Part shown: in pieces, positions 34,178-42,903 of the stretch
Numbering within the stretch: position 1 is the first letter of the stretch
How the letters are laid out: each line of letters begins with the position of its first letter
Source of the DNA: DATELY01 sp035276085
GTDB lineage: Bacteria > Pseudomonadota > Gammaproteobacteria > Steroidobacterales > Steroidobacteraceae
Assembly: GCA_035276085.1 (NCBI GenBank)
Contig: DATELY010000180.1
Span: 1 to 46,090, forward strand
DNA: 46,090 nucleotides
Reading direction: 5' to 3'
Notes under the pieces: generated by a model
Database searches by the model: none
What the model was told of the DNA's origin: nothing
The model's input: the letters and a program-made list of their open reading frames with translations, nothing else
Program-made: the position numbers and the translations under genes

Positions 34178-35527
34178 GTGACGACCCAGAAAGCGGTAGT
34201 CGTCGGTGGCGGATTCGCAGGTCTGACGGCGGGATACGAGCTGCGCAAAGCGGGTTGGGAAGTGACGTTGCTCGAAGCCTCGGATGAGGTCGGCGGTCGC
34301 GTGCGCACGGTTCGCAAGCAGGGATACACCTTCGATACCGGTGCGACGCAGATGTCCAGCGGCTATCGGGAGTATCTGGCATTGCTGGATGAACTGGGCA
34401 TGGAGGGGCAGATGTTCGAATCGAGCCCGCATGTGGGGCTCCTGCGCCACGGGCGCGTCCACGTCATCGATGGACGCAGCATGATGTCCGGCGCGCTGAC
34501 CTCGGCATTGAGCGTGCGCAGCAAGTTCGTGCTGTTGAATACGATTCGGGACGCGATGGCCGTGGAGCCGCCCATCGATGTCGTCGATGTCAGTCGATCG
34601 CACGTCGCGGATACCGAGTCGGCGGCAGAGTATGCAAAGCGCCGTCTGAATCCTGAACTGTACGATGTATTGGTGGACGCCCTGATTCGTACCTACGTCA
34701 TGAACCGAGGCGATCGTGTGTCCGCGCTGGAGTGGTTCTCGGCACTGAAGAATCTCGGCGGCGAGAAGCTTCTCAGCTTGCGCGGCGGCAACGATGTATT
34801 GCCCAAGGCGCTCGCCAAGCACTTCGACGTGCGTCTGAACACACGGGTCATCGGGATCGACAACGTAGGGCCAGGCGTTGAGGTCAAAGCCATCGATGCT
34901 GGCGGAACATCCTTTACGCTCTCCGCCGATGCATGCGTCCTCGCGACGCGGTTGACGGAAGCGGTAGCGCTCTACTCGCCGGCGCGTGAGCTTGCGGGCT
35001 CACTGGCCGAAAAGCTCGAATACAACCGCGCGTGGGTGGTGCAACTCGGCTACCGCAAGAAGCCGCAGACCGAAGCCTGCGGCGTACTGCTGGGAACCGT
35101 GGAGCAACCCGAAATCACGTTGCTATGGCTGGAGCACAACAAGAACAACGACCGTGCACCGCAGGGTCACTCGCTGTTCTCGGTGTATTCCGACGAAGCG
35201 GCGAACGACGAGTGGTACGGGAAGAGCGACGAAGAACTGGTGCGGCTGGCGAGCGGCTTCGTCGAACGCCTGTTCCCGGAGGTGAAGGGACAGCAGGATG
35301 CAACGCTCGTCACGCGTTGGCCTCTGGCGATCCCCAATCCCGCCCCGGGCGTGTACAAGTTGTTGTTTGCGATGAAGCAGCGCTTGAACCCTGCCGACCC
35401 GGTGCAGCTGGCGGGCGACTACTTCACCTGCACGGGCCAGAATTCGGCGATCTACTACGGCAAGCGCGCGGCCGAGAACATAATCGAACATCAGTCATCG
35501 CACAGTGCGATGCGTAGACACGGCTGA
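34178..35527 (+). CDS. FAD-dependent amine-oxidase-like oxidoreductase
   Basis: 449 aa from GTG 34178 with a GAAGGGG ribosome-binding site. Dinucleotide fold AVVVGGGFAGLTAGYELRKA followed by EVGGRVRT, then FDTGATQMSSGY, as in the protoporphyrinogen-oxidase/amine-oxidase group; a C-terminal CTGQNSAIYYGKRAAENI closes the FAD site. Not hemG/hemY by context. Probably a dehydrogenase of the catabolic cluster, read with the small protein and Rieske oxygenase that follow on the same strand. Confidence 0.85.
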   Translation: MTTQKAVVVGGGFAGLTAGYELRKAGWEVTLLEASDEVGGRVRTVRKQGYTFDTGATQMSSGYREYLALLDELGMEGQMFESSPHVGLLRHGRVHVIDGRSMMSGALTSALSVRSKFVLLNTIRDAMAVEPPIDVVDVSRSHVADTESAAEYAKRRLNPELYDVLVDALIRTYVMNRGDRVSALEWFSALKNLGGEKLLSLRGGNDVLPKALAKHFDVRLNTRVIGIDNVGPGVEVKAIDAGGTSFTLSADACVLATRLTEAVALYSPARELAGSLAEKLEYNRAWVVQLGYRKKPQTEACGVLLGTVEQPEITLLWLEHNKNNDRAPQGHSLFSVYSDEAANDEWYGKSDEELVRLASGFVERLFPEVKGQQDATLVTRWPLAIPNPAPGVYKLLFAMKQRLNPADPVQLAGDYFTCTGQNSAIYYGKRAAENIIEHQSSHSAMRRHG

Positions 35528-35544
35528 GCGAGGTCAGCCCACCG

Positions 35545-35754
35545 ATGAAACTGTATACGACCGACAATTCAGAGCTGCTGGAAATTGCCTCCATTCGTCC
35601 CGATGGCCGCAACCTGATCGTCGAAGGCACGATCATGGGCGCGATGCCCATCCGCGCGATCGTCAAACCGGCGGAGATCCGGGCCGCGTTGGGACAGATG
35701 TCGTTCAAAACGAAATTACATGCCTTCGGCATGCTACTGCGAGGCTCGCGCTAG
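35545..35754 (+). CDS. Small conserved-looking protein next to Rieske oxygenase
   Basis: 69 aa: starts MKLYTTDNSELLEIASIRPD, includes VEGTIMGAMPIRAIVKPAEI and ends in a basic amphipathic LHAFGMLLRGSR. No signal peptide or known motif. Placement 17 bp after the FAD oxidoreductase and 38 bp before the oxygenase indicates co-expression. I have an impression that similar short proteins adjoin oxidative catabolic genes elsewhere but cannot name a family. Confidence 0.65.
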   Translation: MKLYTTDNSELLEIASIRPDGRNLIVEGTIMGAMPIRAIVKPAEIRAALGQMSFKTKLHAFGMLLRGSR

Positions 35755-35792
35755 TCACTGCGAGCCACGTTCAAGAGAGAGAGTGAGTGAGT

Positions 35793-37193
35793 ATGAGCAG
35801 CGTCAAATTCGATTATCGCCAGGGCTTCGTCGCTTACCCGGACGGTCGCTCCGGGCCCCACGGCGCAAAGGCTCCGTACATCGACTACGGCACGACTTCT
35901 CCCGATCCGAAGCGCTACTACTCGAAGGCAGAGGCGGATCTCGAGTGGCAGCACGTGTGGATGAAAACCTGGGCGTTCGCAGGCCTTGCGCAAGACATTC
36001 CGAACGTCGGCGACTATCTGCGCTACAACCTCGGCAAGGAATCCTTCATCGTCGTGCGCTCCGCGCCCGGCGAGAAGGGCCTCAAGGCGTTCTACAACGT
36101 ATGCGCGCATCGCGGTAACCGCATCGTGCACAACGATTTCGGTCATACGAACAACAACTGCTTCACCTGCGATTTCCACGGCTGGAAATACAACCTCGAC
36201 GGCACCAATCGCGAGATCCGCGACGAGATCATCTTCCGCCCCGAAGTGGTCTGCGACCGTCCGGGTCTCGTTCCCGTCAGTGTCGATGTCTGGAACAGCC
36301 TGATCTTCGTCAATCCCGATCCGCAGCCGCGCCTCACGCTGCTCGAACATCTGGACGTCATGCCCGAGCACCTGAAGAACTACGACTTCTCGAAGCTGCG
36401 CGTGCTGCGCGATCTCGAGTTCTGCTGGGAAGCGAACTGGAAGACGGCGTTCGAGGCGTTCATCGAGTTCTATCACGCCGATGACGTGCATCCCGAAGCC
36501 ATTCCCGTCAGCGAGATGCTCGAGACGCAGTACGACCTGTACAAGAACGGCTTGTCGCGCATGATCATTCCGCAGGGCTACGTGACGAGCCGCTTCGAAG
36601 ACCGCGACACGGTCAACGACATGCTCAAGCTGTTCGTCACGGTGTACGGTGGAAATCCGGATGATTACAAGCACCTGAAGGGGTACGAGTACAAGAAGGC
36701 GCTCATCGATACGAAGCGCAAGTGGGGCAGGAAGCACGGCTACGCGTTCTTCGACAAGCTCACCGACGACCAGATCGCCGATGACTGGAACTACTCGCCG
36801 TTCCCCAACATGACGATCAACGTCTTCGCCGATTCGGTGTTGCTGCAGATCTTCCGCCCGCACGCGACCGATCCGCGCAAGAGCTGGTACAACGCCATCA
36901 CGCTCTGCTTGCCGGTGAGCGACGATGTCACACCCGTGATCGATCTGAATGCCTTCGGTCCGGAGAGCTTCGGCCCCAAGGGCTGGAAGGGCGAAGACCG
37001 CCCCGCGCGCTTCATGCCCAAAGAGCTGGCCGAGTTCGGCTATCTACTGGCGCAGGACGTACGCCGCGTGCCGGAAGTACAGAAGGGCATCGAGTCCGAA
37101 TGCTTCAGAGGCTCGCGCTTGTCCGAATCGGAGATTCGTGCGCGGCACTACCTGGCTGAGGTCGATCGTCTGATTGGCCGGCGGCCGCGGTGA
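35793..37193 (+). CDS. Rieske non-heme iron oxygenase, alpha subunit
   Basis: 466 aa from ATG 35793; a GTG two codons earlier is possible. Rieske ligands Cys104/His106 and Cys126/His129 (NVCAHRGNR ... CFTCDFHGW). The mononuclear iron centre has His228 and His233 in FIEFYHADDVHPE, with an acidic third ligand expected in the 360s region. Hydroxylates or demethylates an organic substrate with O2, taking electrons from a ferredoxin; the ferredoxin at 24299 is the nearest candidate. No beta subunit or reductase is adjacent. Substrate unknown. Confidence 0.92.
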   Translation: MSSVKFDYRQGFVAYPDGRSGPHGAKAPYIDYGTTSPDPKRYYSKAEADLEWQHVWMKTWAFAGLAQDIPNVGDYLRYNLGKESFIVVRSAPGEKGLKAFYNVCAHRGNRIVHNDFGHTNNNCFTCDFHGWKYNLDGTNREIRDEIIFRPEVVCDRPGLVPVSVDVWNSLIFVNPDPQPRLTLLEHLDVMPEHLKNYDFSKLRVLRDLEFCWEANWKTAFEAFIEFYHADDVHPEAIPVSEMLETQYDLYKNGLSRMIIPQGYVTSRFEDRDTVNDMLKLFVTVYGGNPDDYKHLKGYEYKKALIDTKRKWGRKHGYAFFDKLTDDQIADDWNYSPFPNMTINVFADSVLLQIFRPHATDPRKSWYNAITLCLPVSDDVTPVIDLNAFGPESFGPKGWKGEDRPARFMPKELAEFGYLLAQDVRRVPEVQKGIESECFRGSRLSESEIRARHYLAEVDRLIGRRPR

Positions 37194-37545
37194 GAATGAT
37201 GTAGACAGCTATGCCCTGTGATCGGTGCGCGGCTGCAGAATAAATCCAATCCCACCCTGCCCGCGCAGCACATCGGTACGCAGACGCTCGCGGCAACCGA
37301 CAGCTCATCTGCTTCTTCCGCCACGGATGCGTCGAGCTCGAGTGCCTCGCTTGCTCACATCGCAGTGGCGCATTGATTGCTCGTAGCCGCCGACGATCGC
37401 TGTATCGCGCGCAGTCCGATCTCCGAGAACGGCATACTGATCGCCAGGCAACCCCATCGGAGCGTCTGCGATGCAGGGAACCTGCGGTTTTCGCCTACAC
37501 TTTCGCTTCTGGATTCACTCTTTGATGGCCGTTTTTGGAGGACTC
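37194..37545. other. Intergenic region without a clear gene
   Basis: 352 bp. A Ser/Ala-rich 52-codon open frame (GTG 37218 to 37376) exists but has no ribosome-binding site or similarity. TACACT at 37496-37501 may be the -10 for yceI, with a poor -35. Confidence 0.45.
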
Positions 37546-38112
37546 ATGAAGGTACAACTCTTGGCTGCGGTTCTGTCCGCCTCGTGCTGCATGGCTGCGT
37601 ACGGTGCTGACACCTATACGGTGGACAACAAACACACGAGCGCGACGTTTTCGTTCAAGCACCTGGGCTTCTCGACCTTCCACGGCAAGTTTCCCGCAAC
37701 CAGCGGGACGATCGTGCTCGACCGTGCACAGAAGAGCGGCAGCGCGGACATCACCTTCGAGATCAAGAGCGTTGCTACGGGGGTGGCGAAGTTTGACGAG
37801 CATCTGCGCAGCGCAGAGTTCTTCGATGCCGATAAGTTTCCAAAGGCAACCTTCAAAGCCAGCAAGTTCACCTTCACCGGCGATGCGCCCAGCGCGATCA
37901 CGGGCGATCTCACCATCAAGGACAAGACCCGGCCCGTGACGCTGCAGATCACGGGGTTCAAGTGTGGCGACCACCCGATGGCGAAGGTCCCCGCCTGCGG
38001 GGCCGATGCCACAGCCAAGATCAAGCGCTCCGACTTCGGGTTGGAGAAGTACGTGCCGGCCGTGAGCGACGAAATCACGCTCGCGATCGAAGTCGAAGCA
38101 ATGAAGCAGTGA
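37546..38112 (+). CDS. YceI-family periplasmic lipid-binding protein
   Basis: 188 aa from ATG 37546 with GGAGGA at 37537-37542. Signal peptide ending AYGA|DT. Mature part is a lipocalin-like beta barrel with the family hallmarks YTVDNKHTSATFSFKHLGFS, FDEHLRSAEFFDADKFPKAT and GDLTIKDKTRPVTLQITGF. Members bind isoprenoid or fatty-acid-like molecules. Stands alone, convergent with the YCII-like gene across a 10-bp stem hairpin. Confidence 0.95.
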   Translation: MKVQLLAAVLSASCCMAAYGADTYTVDNKHTSATFSFKHLGFSTFHGKFPATSGTIVLDRAQKSGSADITFEIKSVATGVAKFDEHLRSAEFFDADKFPKATFKASKFTFTGDAPSAITGDLTIKDKTRPVTLQITGFKCGDHPMAKVPACGADATAKIKRSDFGLEKYVPAVSDEITLAIEVEAMKQ

Positions 38113-38124
38113 TGGACGCACGCC

Positions 38125-38147
38125 GACCTGTCCGTCGCGGACAGGTC
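38125..38147. terminator. Terminator-like hairpin between yceI and the YCII-like gene
   Basis: Perfect 10-bp stem GACCTGTCCG / CGGACAGGTC with a 3-nt loop. It sits between convergent stops; no T-run, so possibly a bidirectional barrier or decay block. Confidence 0.6.
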
Positions 38148-38152
38148 GAGCG

Positions 38153-38509
38153 TCACTGCCCAGGGACGGGCAGGCACTCCATGATCTCTACGGAGTCGCC
38201 GGGAAAGATCGTGAAGTGCGGATGATTTTCGAACAGCCGCGCGGCCGCATCGTGTGTCTCGGCGCGCACCAGCGCATACGCTGTCATGTTGTTCCTGATG
38301 TCGTCGATGCCGGCGCGGGATGCACGTTTCGTTTTCCCGAGCGGCGTGCCGTGATCGATGATGGCGGCGTGATTCTGCTCGATCCACTCCTCCCAAGCCT
38401 TGATGCCGGCGGACTGCCGCTCGCGGCGCTTGGCTTCATCCAGCGTGTTCCACTGGGATTTCTCCAGGGCTGATGCGGTGCCGATGAAGATGGCGAGAAA
38501 GTTCTTCAT
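38153..38509 (-). CDS. Small YCII/DGPF-like protein
   Basis: 118 aa from ATG 38509 with GGAGC upstream. Dimeric alpha/beta-barrel style sequence starting MKNFLAIFIGTASALEKSQW and ending FENHPHFTIFPGDSVEIMEC, a pattern I associate with conserved YCII-related proteins of unknown activity. Last gene of the leftward polysaccharide chain, 16 bp after the GGDEF/EAL gene. Confidence 0.75.
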   Translation of the reverse strand: MKNFLAIFIGTASALEKSQWNTLDEAKRRERQSAGIKAWEEWIEQNHAAIIDHGTPLGKTKRASRAGIDDIRNNMTAYALVRAETHDAAARLFENHPHFTIFPGDSVEIMECLPVPGQ

Positions 38510-38525
38510 GAAATTGCTCCGGTCG

Positions 38526-40664
38526 CTACGCGGGTGAAGGGTCTTCACCGAACTTCCCTGCCAGATCCTCCATGGGGATCATGAAAGTCTGTTCCAGCAT
38601 CGCGCCTGCATCGACGATCACGGTCGGTGAGTTGTCGGCGACCGCCGCCTCTTCTTCGGCGCGTGCCGGCTTCGCTCGGCGGGGCGAGCCATCCCAGCTG
38701 CGAATGATCTGCAACGCCGGCTCTGGCTCGAGCGGCTCACAATAGAAGTATCCCTGCGCGAAATCGCAACCCATGCGCTGCAGGTCCTGCGCGGCCGCAT
38801 CGGTCTCGACGATCTCCGCTACCGACTTGAGGCCAAGGCTCGCTGCCATCTGCACGATCGCCGCAGCGATGGCGCTGTTGGCACGCTCGGAACCGCCGCG
38901 ATCGACGAAAGGCCGATCGATCTTCACGTAGTCGAACGGGAACAGCTGCAGATAGCTCAGTGACGAGTACCCGGTGCCAAAGTCATCGAGCATCATTTCC
39001 ACGCCCATGCCGTGCAAGCGATCCAGAATTTCGCGTGCGCCAACAGGATTGTTGATGAGGCCGCCCTCGGTCAGCTCGAACTTCAGCGAACCGGGCGGCG
39101 TCTCCGTCTCCTTGAGCACGTGCGCGACGAAGTCGCTGAACTCCGGGTCACGTAGGGCTGCCGCCGAGAGATTCATGCTGACGTAGAACTTTCTCTCGGC
39201 CGGCAGGCGCCGGCGCCATTCGGCCGCAAGCTTGCACACGCGCCAGACGGTCCAGCGCGTCAGGGGCATCATCAGGCCCACTTCTTCCGCCATCCCCAGA
39301 AATTTGTCGGGTGTCAACACACCCTCCACGGGATGATGCCAGCGCAACAAGGCTTCGACGCCCGCCGCACGTTTGGTGCGCAGATCGATGATCGGCTGGA
39401 AGAGCAGGTGCAGCTCGCGCCGCTCGATCGCCACGTGCAGATCGGCCTCGAGACTCACCAGGCTCGCAGCACTGCCCGCCATCGCCGGCTGATAGGCAAC
39501 CGCGTTCGCACTTTCGTGCCGCTTCGCCACGGACAAGGCGATATCCGCTTCACGCACCGCTTCCTCTGCACGCTGCAGACCGGAGTCGATGCACGTGACG
39601 CCGACCCGCGCCGCGACGCTGAGCCGGTGCTTGCGCAGCTCGACCGGATCCTCCTGCAATGCGCGTTGCAGGAGCGCGGCAATATCGAGCGCGGAATCGG
39701 CCGTGTGCACATCGAACACCAGCACGGCGAACTGATCTCCGCTCCAGCGCGCGAGTACGCATTCGAGCGGTTCGGTGGCCTTTTGGAAGCGGCGTGCGGC
39801 CTGCACCACGAGCTCATCTCCGGCCGTGTGTCCCAGCGTGTCGTTGATGAGCTTGAAGCGATCGATGTTGATCAGCATGACCGCGATGCTCTGGCGGCGC
39901 CGCGTGCGCACGTCGCGCAAGGCGCGGTCGAGCTGATCCATGAAGTAGCGGCGATTCGGCAGGCCGGTGAACGCATCGTGGTAACGGGAGTGCTCGAAGC
40001 TCTGTTGCAGGGTTTCGCGCTGTTCGACCTCGGCCACGAGCTTGCGATTGGCTTCCTGCAATTGCCGCCGCGAGTGCGCGACCGCATCGCGCGCACGATG
40101 CAGGCTGTGCACGAGATCGTGCGTGGCAAACGCCAGCAGCCACGCAACGAACGCCAGCAATCCGATCGCGAATGCCAGCTCACGAGCGGGATACCAGCCG
40201 GTCTTGGGACGAATCGCGAGCTCGAGATAACCGTTCGGCAGCTCCTGTGCGAAGTCGGGCGGAATCCGCACGACGTTTGCGACTCCCTTGTCGAGCGCAT
40301 CGATCCGCGTGCTGACGAAGACCCGCGGCGGCGTTCCGGAGGCATCGATCTTCGAGAGCGCGAAGTCGTACTCGGGATCGATGACGCGGCTCAGCTGCAA
40401 GCTCGACAGCAGTTGATCCAGCTCGGTGCGCGTGCCGTTCTGAACGGCGCGCTCTGCCAATGTCAGCAGCTGCTTCTCGATGGAGCGGCTGTAGCTCAGC
40501 ACACGCTCCTGCGCCGTCGCGCGCATCTGCTCGGCACGCTCTTGCACGCTGAGCGCGATGAGCCTGCCGCCCGCCAGCACCACGACCAGCAGCACCATCA
40601 CGGTGGGCAACCACTCCGATGTGTGTCGGAACCGCAAGCGCCGCTTGAACGAACCGAGTTTCAT
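38526..40664 (-). CDS. Membrane GGDEF/EAL protein, probably a c-di-GMP phosphodiesterase
   Basis: 712 aa. Two transmembrane helices (about 20-40 and 162-182) enclose a periplasmic sensor domain. The GGDEF domain is degenerate (SGDQF at 308-312), so cyclase activity is doubtful though GTP binding may remain. The EAL domain is intact: EALLRW (437-442), ELTEGG, DDFGTGYSS (560-568), KIDRPFV and QGYFY. It should hydrolyse c-di-GMP. The gene starts 2 bp after the envelope beta-protein gene and probably tunes the polysaccharide made by the genes upstream. Confidence 0.9.
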   Translation of the reverse strand: MKLGSFKRRLRFRHTSEWLPTVMVLLVVVLAGGRLIALSVQERAEQMRATAQERVLSYSRSIEKQLLTLAERAVQNGTRTELDQLLSSLQLSRVIDPEYDFALSKIDASGTPPRVFVSTRIDALDKGVANVVRIPPDFAQELPNGYLELAIRPKTGWYPARELAFAIGLLAFVAWLLAFATHDLVHSLHRARDAVAHSRRQLQEANRKLVAEVEQRETLQQSFEHSRYHDAFTGLPNRRYFMDQLDRALRDVRTRRRQSIAVMLINIDRFKLINDTLGHTAGDELVVQAARRFQKATEPLECVLARWSGDQFAVLVFDVHTADSALDIAALLQRALQEDPVELRKHRLSVAARVGVTCIDSGLQRAEEAVREADIALSVAKRHESANAVAYQPAMAGSAASLVSLEADLHVAIERRELHLLFQPIIDLRTKRAAGVEALLRWHHPVEGVLTPDKFLGMAEEVGLMMPLTRWTVWRVCKLAAEWRRRLPAERKFYVSMNLSAAALRDPEFSDFVAHVLKETETPPGSLKFELTEGGLINNPVGAREILDRLHGMGVEMMLDDFGTGYSSLSYLQLFPFDYVKIDRPFVDRGGSERANSAIAAAIVQMAASLGLKSVAEIVETDAAAQDLQRMGCDFAQGYFYCEPLEPEPALQIIRSWDGSPRRAKPARAEEEAAVADNSPTVIVDAGAMLEQTFMIPMEDLAGKFGEDPSPA

Positions 40665-40666
40665 GG

Positions 40667-41485
40667 CTACCGACCCCGAGAACCGAGATACGCCGTGAAC
40701 GCCAACGTCACCGTCACCTTCTCGCTCTCACCCGACTCCAGGTAATCGCCGACGAGTTGCAGCTCACCGCTCTTGAAGGTCTTGCCGATGCCGAAGAATC
40801 CTTCCTTGATATTGCTGACCGGCAACGTCACGCCGGGCTGCAGATTCAACACGACCGGGTCGGCGCTGCCCGTCGCGCCGCCGATGAAGAAATTGACGTA
40901 CGGTGCGTACACATCGACGCGTCCCGTGGTCAGCTCGGTGCCGATGTTGCCGCCGACCGAGTTCGCATACGACAGCGTGGTCGACAACCGCGGCGACCAG
41001 AGATAGGACAGGGTCAGCTTCGGCAGATTGCCGTGCGAGGTATCGACCTCGATCTGCCGGCTTTCGAGTTGGGCGGACAAGTGGGTGCCGAAGCTCTGAC
41101 TCACCCCCAGCGCCGCGACTCCATAGTTGAAATCACGGCCATCCTCATCGCCATCGCCTGCGTTCAGTTCTCCGAATACGCCGAAGCGCGACGCACCGGG
41201 CTGGCCGAAGAGCATGGAGCCGCGAACGGAGCCGAAGGTCCACTTCGAGTCCGCGATGAACTGGTGTTCGGCACCGAGACCGAACACCGTATCGGGCGTG
41301 AAGTAGTGCAACCAGCTGAGCGAACCGCCCCCACCCTCGTCGACGTCGACGAGCTTCGCGCCATTCGCGGTGAGCGTGAGCTTGTCCGGCGGCCGTGCAT
41401 CGATCTCGGCCGCCATGAGCTGCACGGGCACGAGGGTCGATGCCGCAAGAGAAAACGCGCAGAGGAGTCTCGGCCAGTATGTCAT
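40667..41485 (-). CDS. Exported beta-rich envelope protein, probably outer-membrane barrel
   Basis: 272 aa from ATG 41485, overlapping the PAS-protein stop by 4 nt. Signal peptide ending MAA|EI or nearby. The mature protein has alternating hydrophobic/polar strands (FGVFGELNAG, LTLSYLWSPRLSTTLSYANS, VTVTLAFTAYLGSRGR) and a final aromatic-poor strand, as in small outer-membrane barrels. In a polysaccharide operon it may form the export pore or a lectin-like barrel. No family recognised. Confidence 0.65.
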   Translation of the reverse strand: MTYWPRLLCAFSLAASTLVPVQLMAAEIDARPPDKLTLTANGAKLVDVDEGGGGSLSWLHYFTPDTVFGLGAEHQFIADSKWTFGSVRGSMLFGQPGASRFGVFGELNAGDGDEDGRDFNYGVAALGVSQSFGTHLSAQLESRQIEVDTSHGNLPKLTLSYLWSPRLSTTLSYANSVGGNIGTELTTGRVDVYAPYVNFFIGGATGSADPVVLNLQPGVTLPVSNIKEGFFGIGKTFKSGELQLVGDYLESGESEKVTVTLAFTAYLGSRGR

Positions 41486-42903
41486 CGTCGCTGCACCAGG
41501 GTTGGGTTGGAAACGGTTGCGTTCGCGGCCTCTGCGATCTGCACTGTGGCGGTGATGGCGGTGTTCTCGCTCACCGCTGTGCGGGCGACCGGCAGGAACG
41601 TGACCACGAACAGTTGTTGCTCTTCTCCTGGTAGCGGCGAGGCGGAGCTCGTCACCTGATAAATCCGGGGCGCAATTTCGACGTGCATCTTGCGGCGACC
41701 GGTGAGTCCCGGCTCCCACCAGCGCGCCGGCATTCCGGCGAGCGACAACAGTTGCGTCGCATCGACATCCTTCTCGATGCCGGCAAACAGCATGGCGGCC
41801 GGTTTGTTGAATGCCAGCACGCGACCCTGCGAGTCGATGACGATCGCTGCCTGGCCCGTGACATCCAGCGCTGCCCGCACCGTGAACTCATCCGTCTTGT
41901 CTTCGATGACCACGAGCGCGAAGCGCCGCTCCTTCTGGATCACGTGTTGCACGCGGACTTCGGTTGCGCGCAGCCGATCGCCGACCTGGATGATGCTCAG
42001 CGGCGTCACGCCGCCCGACTCGGCGATCAACTGCTGCACGACGTCCGGATAAGAAAAGCGCACCGTTTCGAACAGCCCGCGGCCATTCGCGGGCGGAGCG
42101 GAACACACCGTGGCCACCTGCTCGCTCGCGCAGACGATGCGCAGCGTGTCGGTATCGACCAGGATCGTGGGATACGGCAACTCCTCGATCAGTGTCGCCC
42201 AGAACTCCTGACCGCGCTCCGCTTCCGCGCGGGCGACATCGACGTGTGAATGCAGACGCTCGAAGATCGTTCCGAGATATTCCGCGGCCAGCGCACAGGC
42301 AAACACGAGAATCGCGAAGACCTGCAGCAGCACGATGTAATAACCGGACGGCGCATAGAAGCCGCGGAATGGCGCACTCGCAGCGCTGTTGCCGTCGAGC
42401 ACCGCCGCAAGCCATGCGCCTGCGAGATTCAGACCCGGCGCGTACCAGCGCAATTCCGGAGATTGCGCGAGCGCGACGGCGCCGACGACGACGATCGCCA
42501 ACAGCGCCATCAGGTACGGCCGCCAGCGCGACAGGAAAATGGAGCCGACCACCGGCAAGGCGAACACCATCAGGAAAGCCGGGTTCTGCAGACCGCCGGC
42601 GTTCATCCAGATGAAGCCCACGACGAGCACGCCCACGACGTGCAACGTCGTCAACAACGGCCGCCGCTCGCGCGCGCGTAGCGGGCGTCGCTGCAGAGTG
42701 AAAGCAATGTGAATCGCACCGAGCACCAGCAGCCCCAGTGCCACCGCGACGAAATCGACGTCGAAGCCGCTCAGCAACCACGGCATGGCGGTCGCGAGTA
42801 ACGTCGCAAAGATCGTCAACAGCCACGTGTCGTCCAGCAGATGGACGCGTGGATCGCTCCACTCGCGCGCGGGCAGAACTTGCGTCGCATCCGGCGTGAT
42901 CAC
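41482..42903 (-). CDS. Six-TM membrane protein with PAS domains
   Basis: 473 aa. Six hydrophobic helices (about 27-44, 52-70, 86-103, 108-124, 129-147, 187-209), then two PAS-like domains (about 230-330 and 345-420, the latter with AAIVIDSQGRVLAFNKPAAM). There is no kinase, cyclase or HD output domain, which is unusual; it may sense a signal and act by protein contact on the synthase or on the GGDEF/EAL protein. Overlaps both neighbours by 4 nt, so it belongs to the translationally coupled chain. Confidence 0.75.
   Translation of the reverse strand: MITPDATQVLPAREWSDPRVHLLDDTWLLTIFATLLATAMPWLLSGFDVDFVAVALGLLVLGAIHIAFTLQRRPLRARERRPLLTTLHVVGVLVVGFIWMNAGGLQNPAFLMVFALPVVGSIFLSRWRPYLMALLAIVVVGAVALAQSPELRWYAPGLNLAGAWLAAVLDGNSAASAPFRGFYAPSGYYIVLLQVFAILVFACALAAEYLGTIFERLHSHVDVARAEAERGQEFWATLIEELPYPTILVDTDTLRIVCASEQVATVCSAPPANGRGLFETVRFSYPDVVQQLIAESGGVTPLSIIQVGDRLRATEVRVQHVIQKERRFALVVIEDKTDEFTVRAALDVTGQAAIVIDSQGRVLAFNKPAAMLFAGIEKDVDATQLLSLAGMPARWWEPGLTGRRKMHVEIAPRIYQVTSSASPLPGEEQQLFVVTFLPVARTAVSENTAITATVQIAEAANATVSNPTLVQRR

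Noticed and set aside
34071..34181. 36-aa leader-peptide-like frame overlapping the FAD oxidoreductase start
   Set aside because: It has an AGGGGG ribosome-binding site and overlaps the GTG start, but composition is Arg/Thr-rich and no attenuator structure or conservation is visible.
37218..37376. 52-codon Ser/Ala-rich frame between the Rieske oxygenase and yceI
   Set aside because: No ribosome-binding site, no known motif; probably chance in GC-rich DNA.
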